A stretch of DNA of 64,000 bases from UBA7359 sp963976795 (GCA_963976795.1 CAXBLT010000001.1:1-64000), one strand, 5' to 3'; positions 54,571 through 63,400 are shown, counted from the stretch's first letter. The notes: generated by a model not told the origin, from the sequence alone. Translations and numbers: made by a program.

Positions 54571-56259
54571 ATGCTTGATAAATTGTATAAACAACACATC
54601 GTAGCCAAAGAAGGCTTTAACCGCTGGTTGATTGCCCCTGCTGCTTTAGGAATTCACCTTTGCATCGGCTCCGTTTATGCATGGAGTCTATTCAATCCTT
54701 CTTTAATCAAACGCCTTGGGGTCGTCACCAGTGCCGCGGATGATTGGTCTTTAAAAAGTGTTGTTTGGGTTTTTACTGTTGCTATTGTTTTTCTCGGTTT
54801 ATCCGCAGCGGTGGCAGGTAAATGGTTGGAGAAAGTTGGTCCGAGGATGGTCGGCACCGTTGCTGCCTGCTGTTGGGGTGGTGGCTTTATGATCGGTGGC
54901 ATTGGCATACTTACCGGGCAACTCTGGCTACTTTATCTCGGCTACGGTGTTATTGGTGGCTGTGGCTTGGGACTAGGTTATGTCTCTCCAGTTAGTACAT
55001 TAATTCGTTGGTTTCCTGATAGGCGTGGGATGGCTACGGGTATCGCCATTATGGGTTTTGGTGGTGGTGCGATGATAGCCAAATTTATGATCGAGCCTTT
55101 CATCAAGATGTTTTATAAAGCTCCCGAATACCTGGGAACAGTTGAAAGTGTCACCTTAACAACAGACGAATCAGGACGTCGTTTAGCTGATATCGCTGGC
55201 AGCCTACAAGAAGTGGTTATTGTTGGCGCGAATGACGTTGCCAATATGTTAGTACCAGGCGATGCGGGTGTTTATGTCGTTGGAACTGGCACAGTTGGAG
55301 TTGCAGAGGCCTTCTTCACCTTAGGCGCAATCTATTTTGTTATTATGATGTGCGCTGCCTTTGGATACCGTGTACCCAGTGAAGGCTGGAAGCCGAAAGG
55401 ATGGGAACCACCATCAGAAGACAGTCAACACGCAATGATCAGTCAACATAGCGTACATATCGATGAAGCATTAAAGACACCTCAATTCTATCAACTATGG
55501 ATAGTACTTTGTTTTAACGTAACCGCAGGTATTGGCGTTTTAGCCGTTGCCAAGACCATGATGAATGAAATCTTTGGCTCGACCCTGCCCAATATTGTTG
55601 ATTTCGGTTTTGCCTCGACCTATGTGCTCATGATCAGTGCTTTCAATATGATGGGACGCTTTGTCTGGGCTAGCGCATCTGATTATCTCGGTCGCAAAAA
55701 CACCTATTGGGTATTTTTCACATTAGGCATTATTTTATATTGCTCAATTCCCTATACAGCGCAACAGGTTAGCGTAAATCCATCCGTTGTCTGGTTGGTG
55801 TATTTCTACGCCGCAACCATGATTATCTTCACCATGTATGGCGGTGGTTTTGCGACAATCCCCGCCTATCTAGCCGACATCTTTGGTACGAAATATGTGG
55901 GTGGCATCCATGGCCGATTATTAACCGCTTGGGCCAGTGCCGGTGTGTTTGGTCCTCTCGCAATTACATCTTTGCGTGAAATATCAGTTAAAAATGCGAT
56001 AAATGACTTAATTACAAAAATAAGCCCTGCTGAGTTTCAAGCGGCATTCGGTGCTGGAATAGAACAATTGGATCAATTGGTCGCTGCAAAAACAGTGACC
56101 ATAAGTAAATTAATGGAGATAGCGCCGGCTGGAACAGTGGACCCGACATCAAGTCTTTACAACACAACGATGTATTTGATGGCGGTTATCTTGCTTGTTG
56201 CACTAATAGCCAATGCAACGATGCGTCCAGTGAACCCCAAACATCACATGAAAGATTAG
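54571..56259 (+). CDS. OFA-family MFS transporter (oxalate/formate antiporter-like)
   Basis: A 562-aa major facilitator protein with about 12 transmembrane helices. Family features include IGSVYAWSLFNPSL in TM1, GLGLGYVSPVSTLIRWFPDR and MGFGGGAMIAKFM. In the second half DYLGRKNTYWVFF and GGGFATIPAYLADIFGTKYVG appear. It is longer than OxlT (about 420 aa) because of an insertion of about 60 residues after TM6 (TVESVTLTTDESGRRLADIA and on) and a helical insertion before the last TM. The substrate is a small carboxylate by family, but cannot be fixed. It is divergent from the B12 riboswitch and pairs with the small gene downstream. Confidence 0.85.
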   Translation: MLDKLYKQHIVAKEGFNRWLIAPAALGIHLCIGSVYAWSLFNPSLIKRLGVVTSAADDWSLKSVVWVFTVAIVFLGLSAAVAGKWLEKVGPRMVGTVAACCWGGGFMIGGIGILTGQLWLLYLGYGVIGGCGLGLGYVSPVSTLIRWFPDRRGMATGIAIMGFGGGAMIAKFMIEPFIKMFYKAPEYLGTVESVTLTTDESGRRLADIAGSLQEVVIVGANDVANMLVPGDAGVYVVGTGTVGVAEAFFTLGAIYFVIMMCAAFGYRVPSEGWKPKGWEPPSEDSQHAMISQHSVHIDEALKTPQFYQLWIVLCFNVTAGIGVLAVAKTMMNEIFGSTLPNIVDFGFASTYVLMISAFNMMGRFVWASASDYLGRKNTYWVFFTLGIILYCSIPYTAQQVSVNPSVVWLVYFYAATMIIFTMYGGGFATIPAYLADIFGTKYVGGIHGRLLTAWASAGVFGPLAITSLREISVKNAINDLITKISPAEFQAAFGAGIEQLDQLVAAKTVTISKLMEIAPAGTVDPTSSLYNTTMYLMAVILLVALIANATMRPVNPKHHMKD

Positions 56260-56269
56260 GAGAGAGACG

Positions 56270-56563
56270 ATGTCTTTTACATTCAGCAACGCAACAGAAG
56301 TATTTGTCTTCATCATTTTATGTTCAGTCTATGTCTGTAGCATTCTTTGGATATATGGTGATTCCGCCACACGAGATATGGGAGTTAAAGGCTTAATATT
56401 ACCTTTGCTATTTATAGTCGCGATTGTTTTAACTTTTCTTAGTGGCCTAGTTCAGAATATCACTGGTCTGGAATTAGGATATTGGCCTCTATTAGCCTGG
56501 CCAATCGGTTATATCGCTTGGTTTGTTATGCGCCCCAAGACCTCACATGCCATTACAAAATAG
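56270..56563 (+). CDS. Small membrane protein partnered with the OFA transporter
   Basis: A 97-aa protein with three likely transmembrane helices: VFVFIILCSVYVCSILWIYG, ILPLLFIVAIVLTFLSGLVQ and YWPLLAWPIGYIAWFVM. It starts at ATG 56270 behind AGGAGAG, ten bases after the transporter, so the two are cotranscribed and very likely work together. I do not recognise a characterised family. It could be an accessory subunit or stabiliser of the transporter. The good ribosome site and membrane topology support a real gene. Confidence 0.8.
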   Translation: MSFTFSNATEVFVFIILCSVYVCSILWIYGDSATRDMGVKGLILPLLFIVAIVLTFLSGLVQNITGLELGYWPLLAWPIGYIAWFVMRPKTSHAITK

Positions 56564-56635
56564 CTTATTGCTGTTCCAAATGAGCTAATCTTGGAAAAAT
56601 GAATATCTTAGTCTATAATTCGCAACCTCAAAATA

Positions 56636-56735
56636 CGTTCTGAGGAGCGCTGCGACGACAGCTAACACTGTTGCCAGGCTCAGGCGTAACCAGAAAAAAC
56701 CGCGCTCGCTTAATATTTTAAAACTAAGCGAGTTG
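56636..56735 (+). promoter_or_regulatory. S-adenosylhomocysteine (SAH) riboswitch upstream of metH
   Basis: The segment carries the conserved SAH riboswitch blocks: GAGGAGCGCTGC (56642-56653), GCCAGGCTCAGGCG (56673-56686) and a distal GCGCTC (56702-56707). The last can pair with GAGCGC at 56645-56650 to close the pseudoknotted fold. CTCGCTTA (56705-56712) can instead pair with TAAGCGAG (56725-56732), so the two foldings exclude one another. SAH riboswitches are on-switches found before ahcY and metH genes. Here SAH would raise metH expression and restore methionine and SAM. The 5' limit is approximate. Confidence 0.9.
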
Positions 56736-56791
56736 ACGGCACATCAAGCAAATCCGCCAATCGCTATAATCGAGAAGAATTAATAAGCGAA

Positions 56792-59700
56792 ATGACGGAT
56801 AAAACAGAACAAATTAAACAACTCATGGCGGAACGCATCTTGATTCTGGATGGCGCTATGGGGACGATGATTCAGTCCTATAAACTGGAAGAAAACGATT
56901 ATCGTGGAGAACGCTTTAGCGAACACCCCTGTGATCTGAAAGGGAACAATGACCTCCTCTCACTAACCCGGCCAGACATTATTAAGGCAATTCATGCGGC
57001 CTATTTTGATGCTGGTGCCGATATTGTTGAGACAAACACCTTTAATTCGACCTCGATAGCGATGGCCGATTATCAGATGGAAGATTTGGTCTACGATCTC
57101 AATAAACAAGGCGCCGCCCTCGCCCGTTCAGTTGCTGATGAATATGAAGTAAAAACAGGTGGCTTGAAGTTTGTTGCGGGTGTTCTCGGTCCAACGAACC
57201 GGACCTGCTCGATATCACCCGACGTAAACAACCCCGGTTTTAGAAATGTCACCTATCAAGAGCTGGTCGAGTCCTATACTGAGGCATTACGTGGGCTAAT
57301 TGATGGTGGAGCAGACCTGATCCTGGTCGAAACCATTTTCGATACCTTAAATGCCAAGGCCGCATTATTTGCGATCGATCAATATTACGAAGATCACGAC
57401 ATTAATCGTCCAATCATGATTTCTGGCACGATTACCGATGCCTCAGGACGCACACTTACAGGTCAAACAACCGAGGCCTTTTGGAATTCTGTCAGGCATT
57501 CAAATCCACTTACAGTAGGACTGAATTGTGCCTTAGGGCCCAATGACTTACGTCAATATATTGAAGAACTTTCTAGCTTTTCGCAATGTTATATTAGTGC
57601 ACATCCGAATGCCGGTCTGCCCAATGAATTCGGCGAATATGACCTAGACGCCGATCCGATGTCAGATCATATCAAGGAATGGGCTGAATCAGGTTTATTG
57701 AACATCGTTGGCGGTTGTTGTGGGACCTCTCCCGCCCATATTAAGGCTATGGCCAATGCGGTAAATCGTATTGCGCCAAGGCAATTACCCGATTTACCTG
57801 TCTGTCAAAGACTCAGCGGCCTAGAACCCTTCAATATTACCCCAGAGGTGAATTTTGTGAATGTGGGTGAACGCACTAATGTTGCAGGTTCCCCTAGATT
57901 TCTGAAGTTAATTAAAGAAGATGAAGATCTAGATGCTGGTTTAGAAGTAGCACGCCAACAGGTCGAAAACGGTGCGCAGATAATTGATATCTGCATGGAT
58001 GAAGGCATGCTCGAATCTGAGCTGTTGATGGCTGAATTTCTAAAATTAATTGCATCCGAACCCGACATCTGTCGCGTCCCTATTATGATCGATTCATCCA
58101 AGTGGACTGTCATTGAGGCAGGTCTGCGTTGCGTTCAAGGAAAATGCGTCGTCAATTCGATCAGCCTGAAAGAAGGTGAAGAGAAATTCATTGAGCACGC
58201 GAAATTAGTCAAGCGTTATGGCGCCGCTGTAGTGGTCATGGCCTTCGATGAATCTGGTCAGGCAGACACAACCGAACGTCGTTTTGATTTATGCAAACGG
58301 TCCTATGATATCTTGGTCGATAAAGTCGGTTTTGCACCCGAAGACATCATCTTTGATCCGAATATTCTTACTGTTGCGACAGGAATGGAAGAACACAATA
58401 ACTATGCCGTCTCCTTCTTTGAAGCAACACGTCTAATTAAAGAACACCTGCCCCATGCATTAGTCAGCGGTGGATTAAGTAACGTTTCATTTTCTTTCCG
58501 GGGTAATAATCCAGTACGTGAGGCTATGCATGCTTCTTTCCTGTATCACGGTATTCAAGCGGGCATGGATATGGCGATAGTCAATGCAGGCCAATTGGGT
58601 ATTTATGACGAAATCCCAAAAGATTTATTGGAATACATAGAAGATGTTTTATTAAACCGGCGTGATGATGCAACAGATCGGCTGGTAGGATTTTCGGAAA
58701 CGGTAAAAGGTGGGGCAGCAAAAGAAAAGGTAGTCGATCTTGAATGGCGCAAAGGCACTATTGGAGAAAGATTAACCCATGCCCTGGTAAAAGGTATTGC
58801 TGATTACATCGAAGCAGATACCGAAGAAGCAAGACAACAAGCAGAAAAACCAATACACGTTATTGAAGGACCATTGATGGACGGCATGAATGTCGTTGGC
58901 GACCTGTTTGGCGCGGGCAAGATGTTTCTGCCACAGGTTGTGAAAAGCGCACGCGTCATGAAAAAAGCGGTGGCCTATCTGATTCCTTACATAGAAGCAG
59001 GAAAAGAAGATGGCGAACTTCAAAGTAACGGTAAGATTATTATGGCGACCGTTAAAGGTGATGTGCATGACATTGGAAAAAATATTGTGGGTGTCGTTTT
59101 ACAGTGCAATAACTTTGAAGTATTCGACTTGGGCGTAATGGTGTCATCGCAAAAGATCTTAGATGCGGCAAAAGAACATAATGCAGATATCATTGGTTTA
59201 AGTGGGCTCATTACACCATCGCTAGATGAAATGGTGCACGTTGCCAAAGAAATGCAACGTCAGGACTTTAACTTACCTTTAATGATCGGTGGTGCAACAA
59301 CATCGCGCGCGCATACTGCAGTTAAAATTGATTTGGGTTACGACCACCCTGTCGTGCATGTGAAAGATGCCTCACGTGCAGTCGGTGTCTCAACAAAATT
59401 AATCAGCACCGATATGAAAGCTGACTTTGTTAAAGAGATCGGAGTGGAATACGATACGATTCGTGAACGCCATGCGGGCAAACAACAAAAGATTAAATGG
59501 TTAAGCATAGAAGATGCACGTGAGAATCGCACACCAATAGAGTGGGACGATTACAAAGCAACAAAGCCCAAGCAACTGGGTATTAAAGTTTTCGATGATT
59601 ATCCCTTAGAAGAGCTGGCCGCGAATATCGACTGGACGCCGTTTTTTATCGCGTGGGAATTGGCAGGAAAATACCCAAGGATCTTAAATGATGATGTTGT

Positions 59701-60481
59701 TGGTGAAGCAGCAACAAAATTATTTAATGATGCGAAAGCAATGTTGGAAAAAATTGTTAGTGAAAAATGGTTTTCAGCAAAAGGGATATTCGGACTTTTT
59801 CCAGCGAATTCAATTGGCCATGACGACATTGAAGTCTATACCAATGAAAAACGTGACGGTCTATTGACCACGATTCATTCTCTACGCCAACAAACACAAA
59901 AGCCACCTGGCCAAGCTAACTTTGCTTTAGCCGATTTTATTGCGCCCAAGGAAACCAAAATTGAAGATTACTTCGGTGCCTTTGCTGTTGCTGCTGGATT
60001 CGGGATGGAAGATAGGATCAAAGCTTTTGAAGCCGATCACGATGACTATAACGCCATCATGCTAAAAGCACTCGCCGACCGTCTTGCTGAAGCCTTTGCT
60101 GAGCGCTTACATGAACGCGTTAGAAAAGAGTTCTGGGGCTATGCATCAGATGAAGTGCTGAACAATGAAGATTTAATTAGCGAAGCCTATCAAGGCATCC
60201 GCCCTGCCCCCGGTTATCCTGCATGTCCTGATCACACCGAGAAAGGTTTGTTGTGGGAGTTGCTCGATGTAGAAAAGAAAACGGGCATAGAGATAACAGA
60301 ATCATTTGCCATGTATCCCACGGCCGCAGTATCAGGCTGGTATTTTTCACACCCCAACTCCAGATACTTTGGTTTGGGCAAGATCAATAAAGATCAGGTG
60401 GAAGACTATAGTCATCGTAAAGGAATGGATTTAAAACAAGTCGAAAGATGGCTTTCTCCTAGTCTTGGATACGATGTATAA
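56792..60481 (+). CDS. metH: Cobalamin-dependent methionine synthase
   Basis: A 1229-aa four-module enzyme that methylates homocysteine from methyltetrahydrofolate through methylcobalamin. The homocysteine domain (1-330) has zinc ligands C246, C309 and C310 (GLNCALGP, VGGCCGTSP). The pterin domain (about 350-640) starts at FVNVGERTNVAGSPRF. The B12 domain (about 650-890) holds the lower-ligand motif GDVHDIGKN (H about 758). The C-terminal activation domain (about 900-1229) carries RPAPGYPACPDHTEKG for SAM binding. All modules and key residues are present. It lies behind an SAH riboswitch and close to the B12 uptake operon. Confidence 0.98.
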   Translation: MTDKTEQIKQLMAERILILDGAMGTMIQSYKLEENDYRGERFSEHPCDLKGNNDLLSLTRPDIIKAIHAAYFDAGADIVETNTFNSTSIAMADYQMEDLVYDLNKQGAALARSVADEYEVKTGGLKFVAGVLGPTNRTCSISPDVNNPGFRNVTYQELVESYTEALRGLIDGGADLILVETIFDTLNAKAALFAIDQYYEDHDINRPIMISGTITDASGRTLTGQTTEAFWNSVRHSNPLTVGLNCALGPNDLRQYIEELSSFSQCYISAHPNAGLPNEFGEYDLDADPMSDHIKEWAESGLLNIVGGCCGTSPAHIKAMANAVNRIAPRQLPDLPVCQRLSGLEPFNITPEVNFVNVGERTNVAGSPRFLKLIKEDEDLDAGLEVARQQVENGAQIIDICMDEGMLESELLMAEFLKLIASEPDICRVPIMIDSSKWTVIEAGLRCVQGKCVVNSISLKEGEEKFIEHAKLVKRYGAAVVVMAFDESGQADTTERRFDLCKRSYDILVDKVGFAPEDIIFDPNILTVATGMEEHNNYAVSFFEATRLIKEHLPHALVSGGLSNVSFSFRGNNPVREAMHASFLYHGIQAGMDMAIVNAGQLGIYDEIPKDLLEYIEDVLLNRRDDATDRLVGFSETVKGGAAKEKVVDLEWRKGTIGERLTHALVKGIADYIEADTEEARQQAEKPIHVIEGPLMDGMNVVGDLFGAGKMFLPQVVKSARVMKKAVAYLIPYIEAGKEDGELQSNGKIIMATVKGDVHDIGKNIVGVVLQCNNFEVFDLGVMVSSQKILDAAKEHNADIIGLSGLITPSLDEMVHVAKEMQRQDFNLPLMIGGATTSRAHTAVKIDLGYDHPVVHVKDASRAVGVSTKLISTDMKADFVKEIGVEYDTIRERHAGKQQKIKWLSIEDARENRTPIEWDDYKATKPKQLGIKVFDDYPLEELAANIDWTPFFIAWELAGKYPRILNDDVVGEAATKLFNDAKAMLEKIVSEKWFSAKGIFGLFPANSIGHDDIEVYTNEKRDGLLTTIHSLRQQTQKPPGQANFALADFIAPKETKIEDYFGAFAVAAGFGMEDRIKAFEADHDDYNAIMLKALADRLAEAFAERLHERVRKEFWGYASDEVLNNEDLISEAYQGIRPAPGYPACPDHTEKGLLWELLDVEKKTGIEITESFAMYPTAAVSGWYFSHPNSRYFGLGKINKDQVEDYSHRKGMDLKQVERWLSPSLGYDV

Positions 60482-60489
60482 GGATATTC

Positions 60490-60570
60490 AAGTGTCGCTA
60501 TGATATGAATATCATAGACGCCTACATGGATGTAGGTGATAGAGTAATGCAGGAGCAATTACCGAGCGAC
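60490..60570. repeat. Intergenic repeat, copy 1, with two inverted repeats
   Basis: Two palindromes lie just after metH. CTATGATAT/ATATCATAG is at 60498-60517 and CCTACAT/ATGTAGG at 60521-60536. A 20-bp block at 60547-60566 (ATGCAGGAGCAATTACCGAG) recurs in reverse orientation at 63259-63278 with one mismatch. The CCTACAT palindrome region is also mirrored there. These are dispersed intergenic elements of the host; the hairpins may also act as metH terminators, although no T-run follows. Confidence 0.7.
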
Positions 60571-60600
60571 TGATCCTGAGGCATAAAAAACTTCTAATTA

Positions 60601-60656
60601 CGAACACAGCACTCATAACGCTGGGGGCTGTGGTTCAATTCCACCCATAACCACCA
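60601..60656 (+). tRNA. 3' fragment of a Met-type tRNA (pseudo-tRNA or att remnant)
   Basis: The stretch has an anticodon arm with CAGCA, loop CTCATAA (anticodon CAT) and CGCTG, then a variable region GGGGGC. A T arm follows with loop TTCAATT closed by GTGG/CCAC, and a 3' acceptor strand CATAACC followed by ACCA. No D arm or matching 5' acceptor strand (GGTTATG) lies upstream. It is therefore a truncated gene, not a working tRNA. Such 3' tRNA ends are common attachment sites of integrated islands, and everything to the right is accessory in character. Confidence 0.6.
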
Positions 60657-60741
60657 TACTTTTAGAATCAATCGACACTGACCCTTTTGATTACTTTTGA
60701 TTCTTTTGTATTCATGAAAACAGCTACGGTGTTTTAGCTTA

Positions 60742-61827
60742 TTATTTTTCGCCTGGTTTTGGAACATCATCCTTGCTGACTTGCTGTTCTTCAGAAATCG
60801 CACTAGCCCACTTTTTGTCAGGTGCACGGGGTTTTATACCTTTCTGGTTGGTGCATCGCGACGGAGTAAACGAGAGTCTAGTCAGTAGAGGAAAGTGATC
60901 TGAACCAATCGCAGGTAGGCATTGAATGTCCTGTAACGTGAAATGTTGACTATGAAACAAATGGTCCAAAGGCCAACGCATAAACGGGTAACTGACATGA
61001 AAAGTGTTGAATATCCCCCTGCCTATTCGCGGATCTAGCAAGCCGCTGATTTTACGAAAGAGCCGAGTTGTGGCGGACCAGGCGACATCATTCAGGTCAC
61101 CAGTCACAATCACAGGCTGGTCACTGTCGGCCACACTCCGAGCCACAATGACTAACTCAGCATCACGTTCCGTCGACTCAGTATTTTCTGTTGGGCTTGG
61201 AGGGGCTGGATGAAGAAAATGCGCGCGAACCTTGTCGCCTGTTCGTAATTCTAGCGTTGCATGTATCGATGGAATATCTTCCTCAACTAAGTAGCAGGTT
61301 TCTTGTTCTGCCAAAGGCAATCGTGAAAAAACGTGCATACCATAAAGATTATCAAGAGGACACTTAACAGTGTAAGGCATCTCACTTATTAACGTCTCGA
61401 GTTTTTCTTCCCACCATTGGTCTGATTCGAGTGTTACAAGCACATCGGGTTGATGCTTTTTAACCAGCTCTATCAACGTATCGGCATTACGATTTGATTT
61501 GAGTACATTAGAAGTGAGAACACTGAGTTGATTGTCATGATTGTCATCAATTGAAGTTTTGACTTCCTTGAACCAAAAAAATGTATACGGCAAAATCCAG
61601 CACGATTGCCATATCAAACAGAGGATTGTGATGGCAATTAGTGTCTGAGTGATAACCATTTGTGTATCAAGAAAAAGAAATTGCGCAATCAAGAGCAAAA
61701 TTGAAAAAGTCGCAAACTGTAAACGAGGGAAATCCATCCCCCTGATAATCCAATGCGAAAATCTAAACAAAGGCAATAAGGTAGCCAGGAGAATAAATAG
61801 CGTGGAAATCACGAGTATTGATAACAT
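60742..61827 (-). CDS. Endonuclease/exonuclease/phosphatase (EEP) family membrane protein
   Basis: A 361-aa protein. Three N-terminal transmembrane helices (about 1-95) are followed by an EEP domain. Catalytic positions visible are VLTSNVLKSNRN (Asn), VLVTLESDQWWEE (Glu), VIVTGDLNDVAWS (Asp/Asn) and the final IGSDHFPLLTRL (Asp-His). The group includes membrane-bound hydrolases of uncertain substrate (YafD-like). The last ~40 residues are charged and poorly conserved. It faces the tRNA fragment and has no operon partner. Confidence 0.85.
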   Translation of the reverse strand: MLSILVISTLFILLATLLPLFRFSHWIIRGMDFPRLQFATFSILLLIAQFLFLDTQMVITQTLIAITILCLIWQSCWILPYTFFWFKEVKTSIDDNHDNQLSVLTSNVLKSNRNADTLIELVKKHQPDVLVTLESDQWWEEKLETLISEMPYTVKCPLDNLYGMHVFSRLPLAEQETCYLVEEDIPSIHATLELRTGDKVRAHFLHPAPPSPTENTESTERDAELVIVARSVADSDQPVIVTGDLNDVAWSATTRLFRKISGLLDPRIGRGIFNTFHVSYPFMRWPLDHLFHSQHFTLQDIQCLPAIGSDHFPLLTRLSFTPSRCTNQKGIKPRAPDKKWASAISEEQQVSKDDVPKPGEK

Positions 61828-62246
61828 GTAAAAGTCTCGACTTGATCTAGCGAAAAAAGGTGACAGATTTATTTTTACACATGGTTTACTCCTTCTGTTT
61901 TCAATTTCTTAGGTCGGGCTTGTCTTCGTTGCTCAGCCCTTGCTCCTGGAATCAAAGTCACGAGGTCAGGCCTTACATCTGACATTTTTATGAGCCTCTT
62001 CATATGATTTAACTGCTCGACTCACCGTCGCGTCACGAAAGGCATCAGGTCTCCATTTTCACATCTGCTAGTCTCACAATCTGGCTTACAGTATTGTGGC
62101 TTATATTGAAGTATTCTCCTATCTCAGCTTGGGCTTAATGCCTACTCTTGTAGGCCATAGATATTTCAATAATTGGAAACAAACCACGCTCAATTGATAT
62201 AAACAATAAAATGGACTGTTTATCGTTGATGTCGTGTTAAGTAAGG
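61828..62246. other. Gap between the EEP gene and the NnrU-like gene, mostly decayed coding DNA
   Basis: A 419-bp stretch with no intact large gene. On the minus strand it holds a 36-codon ORF (61985 down to 61875, starting MSDVRPDLVTLIPGARAEQR), basic at its end and behind no strong ribosome site, and an HTH remnant described separately. I recognise no promoter. The pieces look like remains of one or more mobile-element genes. Confidence 0.5.
62045..62237 (-). pseudogene. Remnant of a helix-turn-helix protein, possibly a transposase C-terminus
   Basis: A minus-strand frame reads IERGLFPIIEISMAYKSRH, meets an in-frame TAA at 62135-62137, and then continues as AQAEIGEYFNISHNTVSQIV and RLADVKMET before TGA. 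The second part is a typical helix-turn-helix (AEIGEYFNISHNTVSQIVR). The layout resembles the C-terminal HTH of transposases with a MAYKS(G) xxQxEIGxxFxxSxxTVSRIVR pattern. An internal stop and missing N-terminal domain show decay. It cannot make a full protein as it stands. Confidence 0.55.
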
Positions 62247-62807
62247 TTAAACCAGTTTAATTCCTGTTAGATAAGGATGCGCTATTAAAAAAATGGTATA
62301 TACAATACAGCCACCTATTATTGTAATCACATCGTTTTTCACTGAAACTGATTCAGGTCTTACCCAATCGCCTTCTCGCTTACTGATTAGAATCATTTCT
62401 ATAACTGCCCAAACAGCAAGCCAGCTAAATAATATCAATGAACGGTTATCGCCATTAGCAAATAAATGACCGATACTCCAAAGCACTAACCCTGTTAATT
62501 GAGGGTGGCGTAGAATTCGTTTTATGTTTGTTGCTCTACGTGCAGCAACAAACAAAATAAATGTGAATAACACCAGTAAAAAAGTGACATGCCTGCCCCA
62601 GCTTTGCGGAAGATAGATATCAACAGGTCCTATACTACGCCAACCTATTACAATCAAGACTACTGATGAAACAATCAAGATTGCGAATAAGCCTTTGTAA
62701 GGCCCAAGCCCAATTTTGCTTATAATTTGTCCCCTCATGCATTTAGCAACTGAAGGGAAAAAGTGAACACAAGACCACATCAAGAGACCAAAAATTAGCA
62801 ACCACAT
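62247..62807 (-). CDS. NnrU-like integral membrane protein
   Basis: A 186-aa protein with five or six transmembrane helices. The blocks ILRHPQLTGLVLWSIGHLFANGDNRSLILF and IGLGPYKGLFAILIVSS (given here as residue spans near 115-145 and 32-48) match NnrU/isoprenylcysteine methyltransferase-like membrane proteins. NnrU is linked to nitrate and nitric oxide metabolism in some bacteria, but the role is not established. No denitrification gene is near, so here it is a generic membrane protein. It stands alone on the minus strand. Confidence 0.82.
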   Translation of the reverse strand: MWLLIFGLLMWSCVHFFPSVAKCMRGQIISKIGLGPYKGLFAILIVSSVVLIVIGWRSIGPVDIYLPQSWGRHVTFLLVLFTFILFVAARRATNIKRILRHPQLTGLVLWSIGHLFANGDNRSLILFSWLAVWAVIEMILISKREGDWVRPESVSVKNDVITIIGGCIVYTIFLIAHPYLTGIKLV

Positions 62808-62943
62808 GATTTCATATTCCTCTTTTGCTTGATATATAGTTTAAAAGTTATCTAGATAAACCAATATTGTGAATGAAAAATAAGGACAGGATCGCTTATT
62901 TGCCATATCATCAATATTTCATACTACTATTCGTCATAAAGTC

Positions 62944-63216
62944 ATGCAAAACGAAACGATCACAGTCTCAAATACTGAAAGCGGACAAACAATGGACGTA
63001 CTCGTATTTGATAAGCGAGCCAGTCAAATCACGGTAGTTATTGGCGAAGGTGTTCATAGCATGAAATGCGATCTGACCCCGACAAAGAACGAACAGGCTT
63101 ATGTTGGGAGCGTGCTAGGAAGGGAAATAATTTATCATTATAGTCGCGAACAAGTTCAGGCTGAATTAGATGAGGTTAATCCAGCGCTCAAAAAATCAAG
63201 ATCGTTTAAAAAATAA
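62944..63216 (+). CDS. Conserved-looking hypothetical protein (90 aa)
   Basis: A 90-aa soluble protein with no signal peptide or transmembrane helix. It starts at ATG 62944 with a poor ribosome site. The sequence has a beta-rich first half (TITVSNTESGQTMDVLVFDK, ITVVIGEGVHSMKCDL) and a C-terminal charged tail ending in KKSRSFKK. I do not recognise the family. The alternation of hydrophobic residues looks like a small beta-barrel, but that is only an impression. Confidence 0.6.
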   Translation: MQNETITVSNTESGQTMDVLVFDKRASQITVVIGEGVHSMKCDLTPTKNEQAYVGSVLGREIIYHYSREQVQAELDEVNPALKKSRSFKK

Positions 63217-63234
63217 TATTATAAATTGCGTCGC

Positions 63235-63400
63235 TACGGAGTCCTCAACTCTGTCTTCCTCGGCAATTGCTCCTGCATTGCTCAACTACGTTACATCCTT
63301 GTAACTATGATTCGTTCTACCTGCTGCATCAATGCAGTCGTATCCTATTGCGACATCGCCTATACGGATGTAGGCGCTTATGATTTGTCTGGAACACAAA
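63235..63400. repeat. Intergenic repeat, copy 2, palindrome-rich
   Basis: This noncoding stretch repeats in inverted form the block after metH. CTCGGCAATTGCTCCTGCAT at 63259-63278 matches 60547-60566 in 19 of 20 bases. CGCCTATACGGATGTAGGCG (63357-63376) resembles CGCCTACATGGATGTAGGTG at 60519-60538. Further inverted repeats are GTTAC/GTAAC at 63291-63306 and CTGCAT/ATGCAG at 63333-63346. It lies between the 90-aa gene and the metallopeptidase-like gene. An open frame across it (63226-63459) is not credible as a gene. Confidence 0.7.

Noticed and set aside
60594..60827. 77-aa minus-strand frame across the tRNA fragment
   Set aside because: Its WVELNHSPQRYE-like segment is the translated reverse of a tRNA 3' end, a common artefact.
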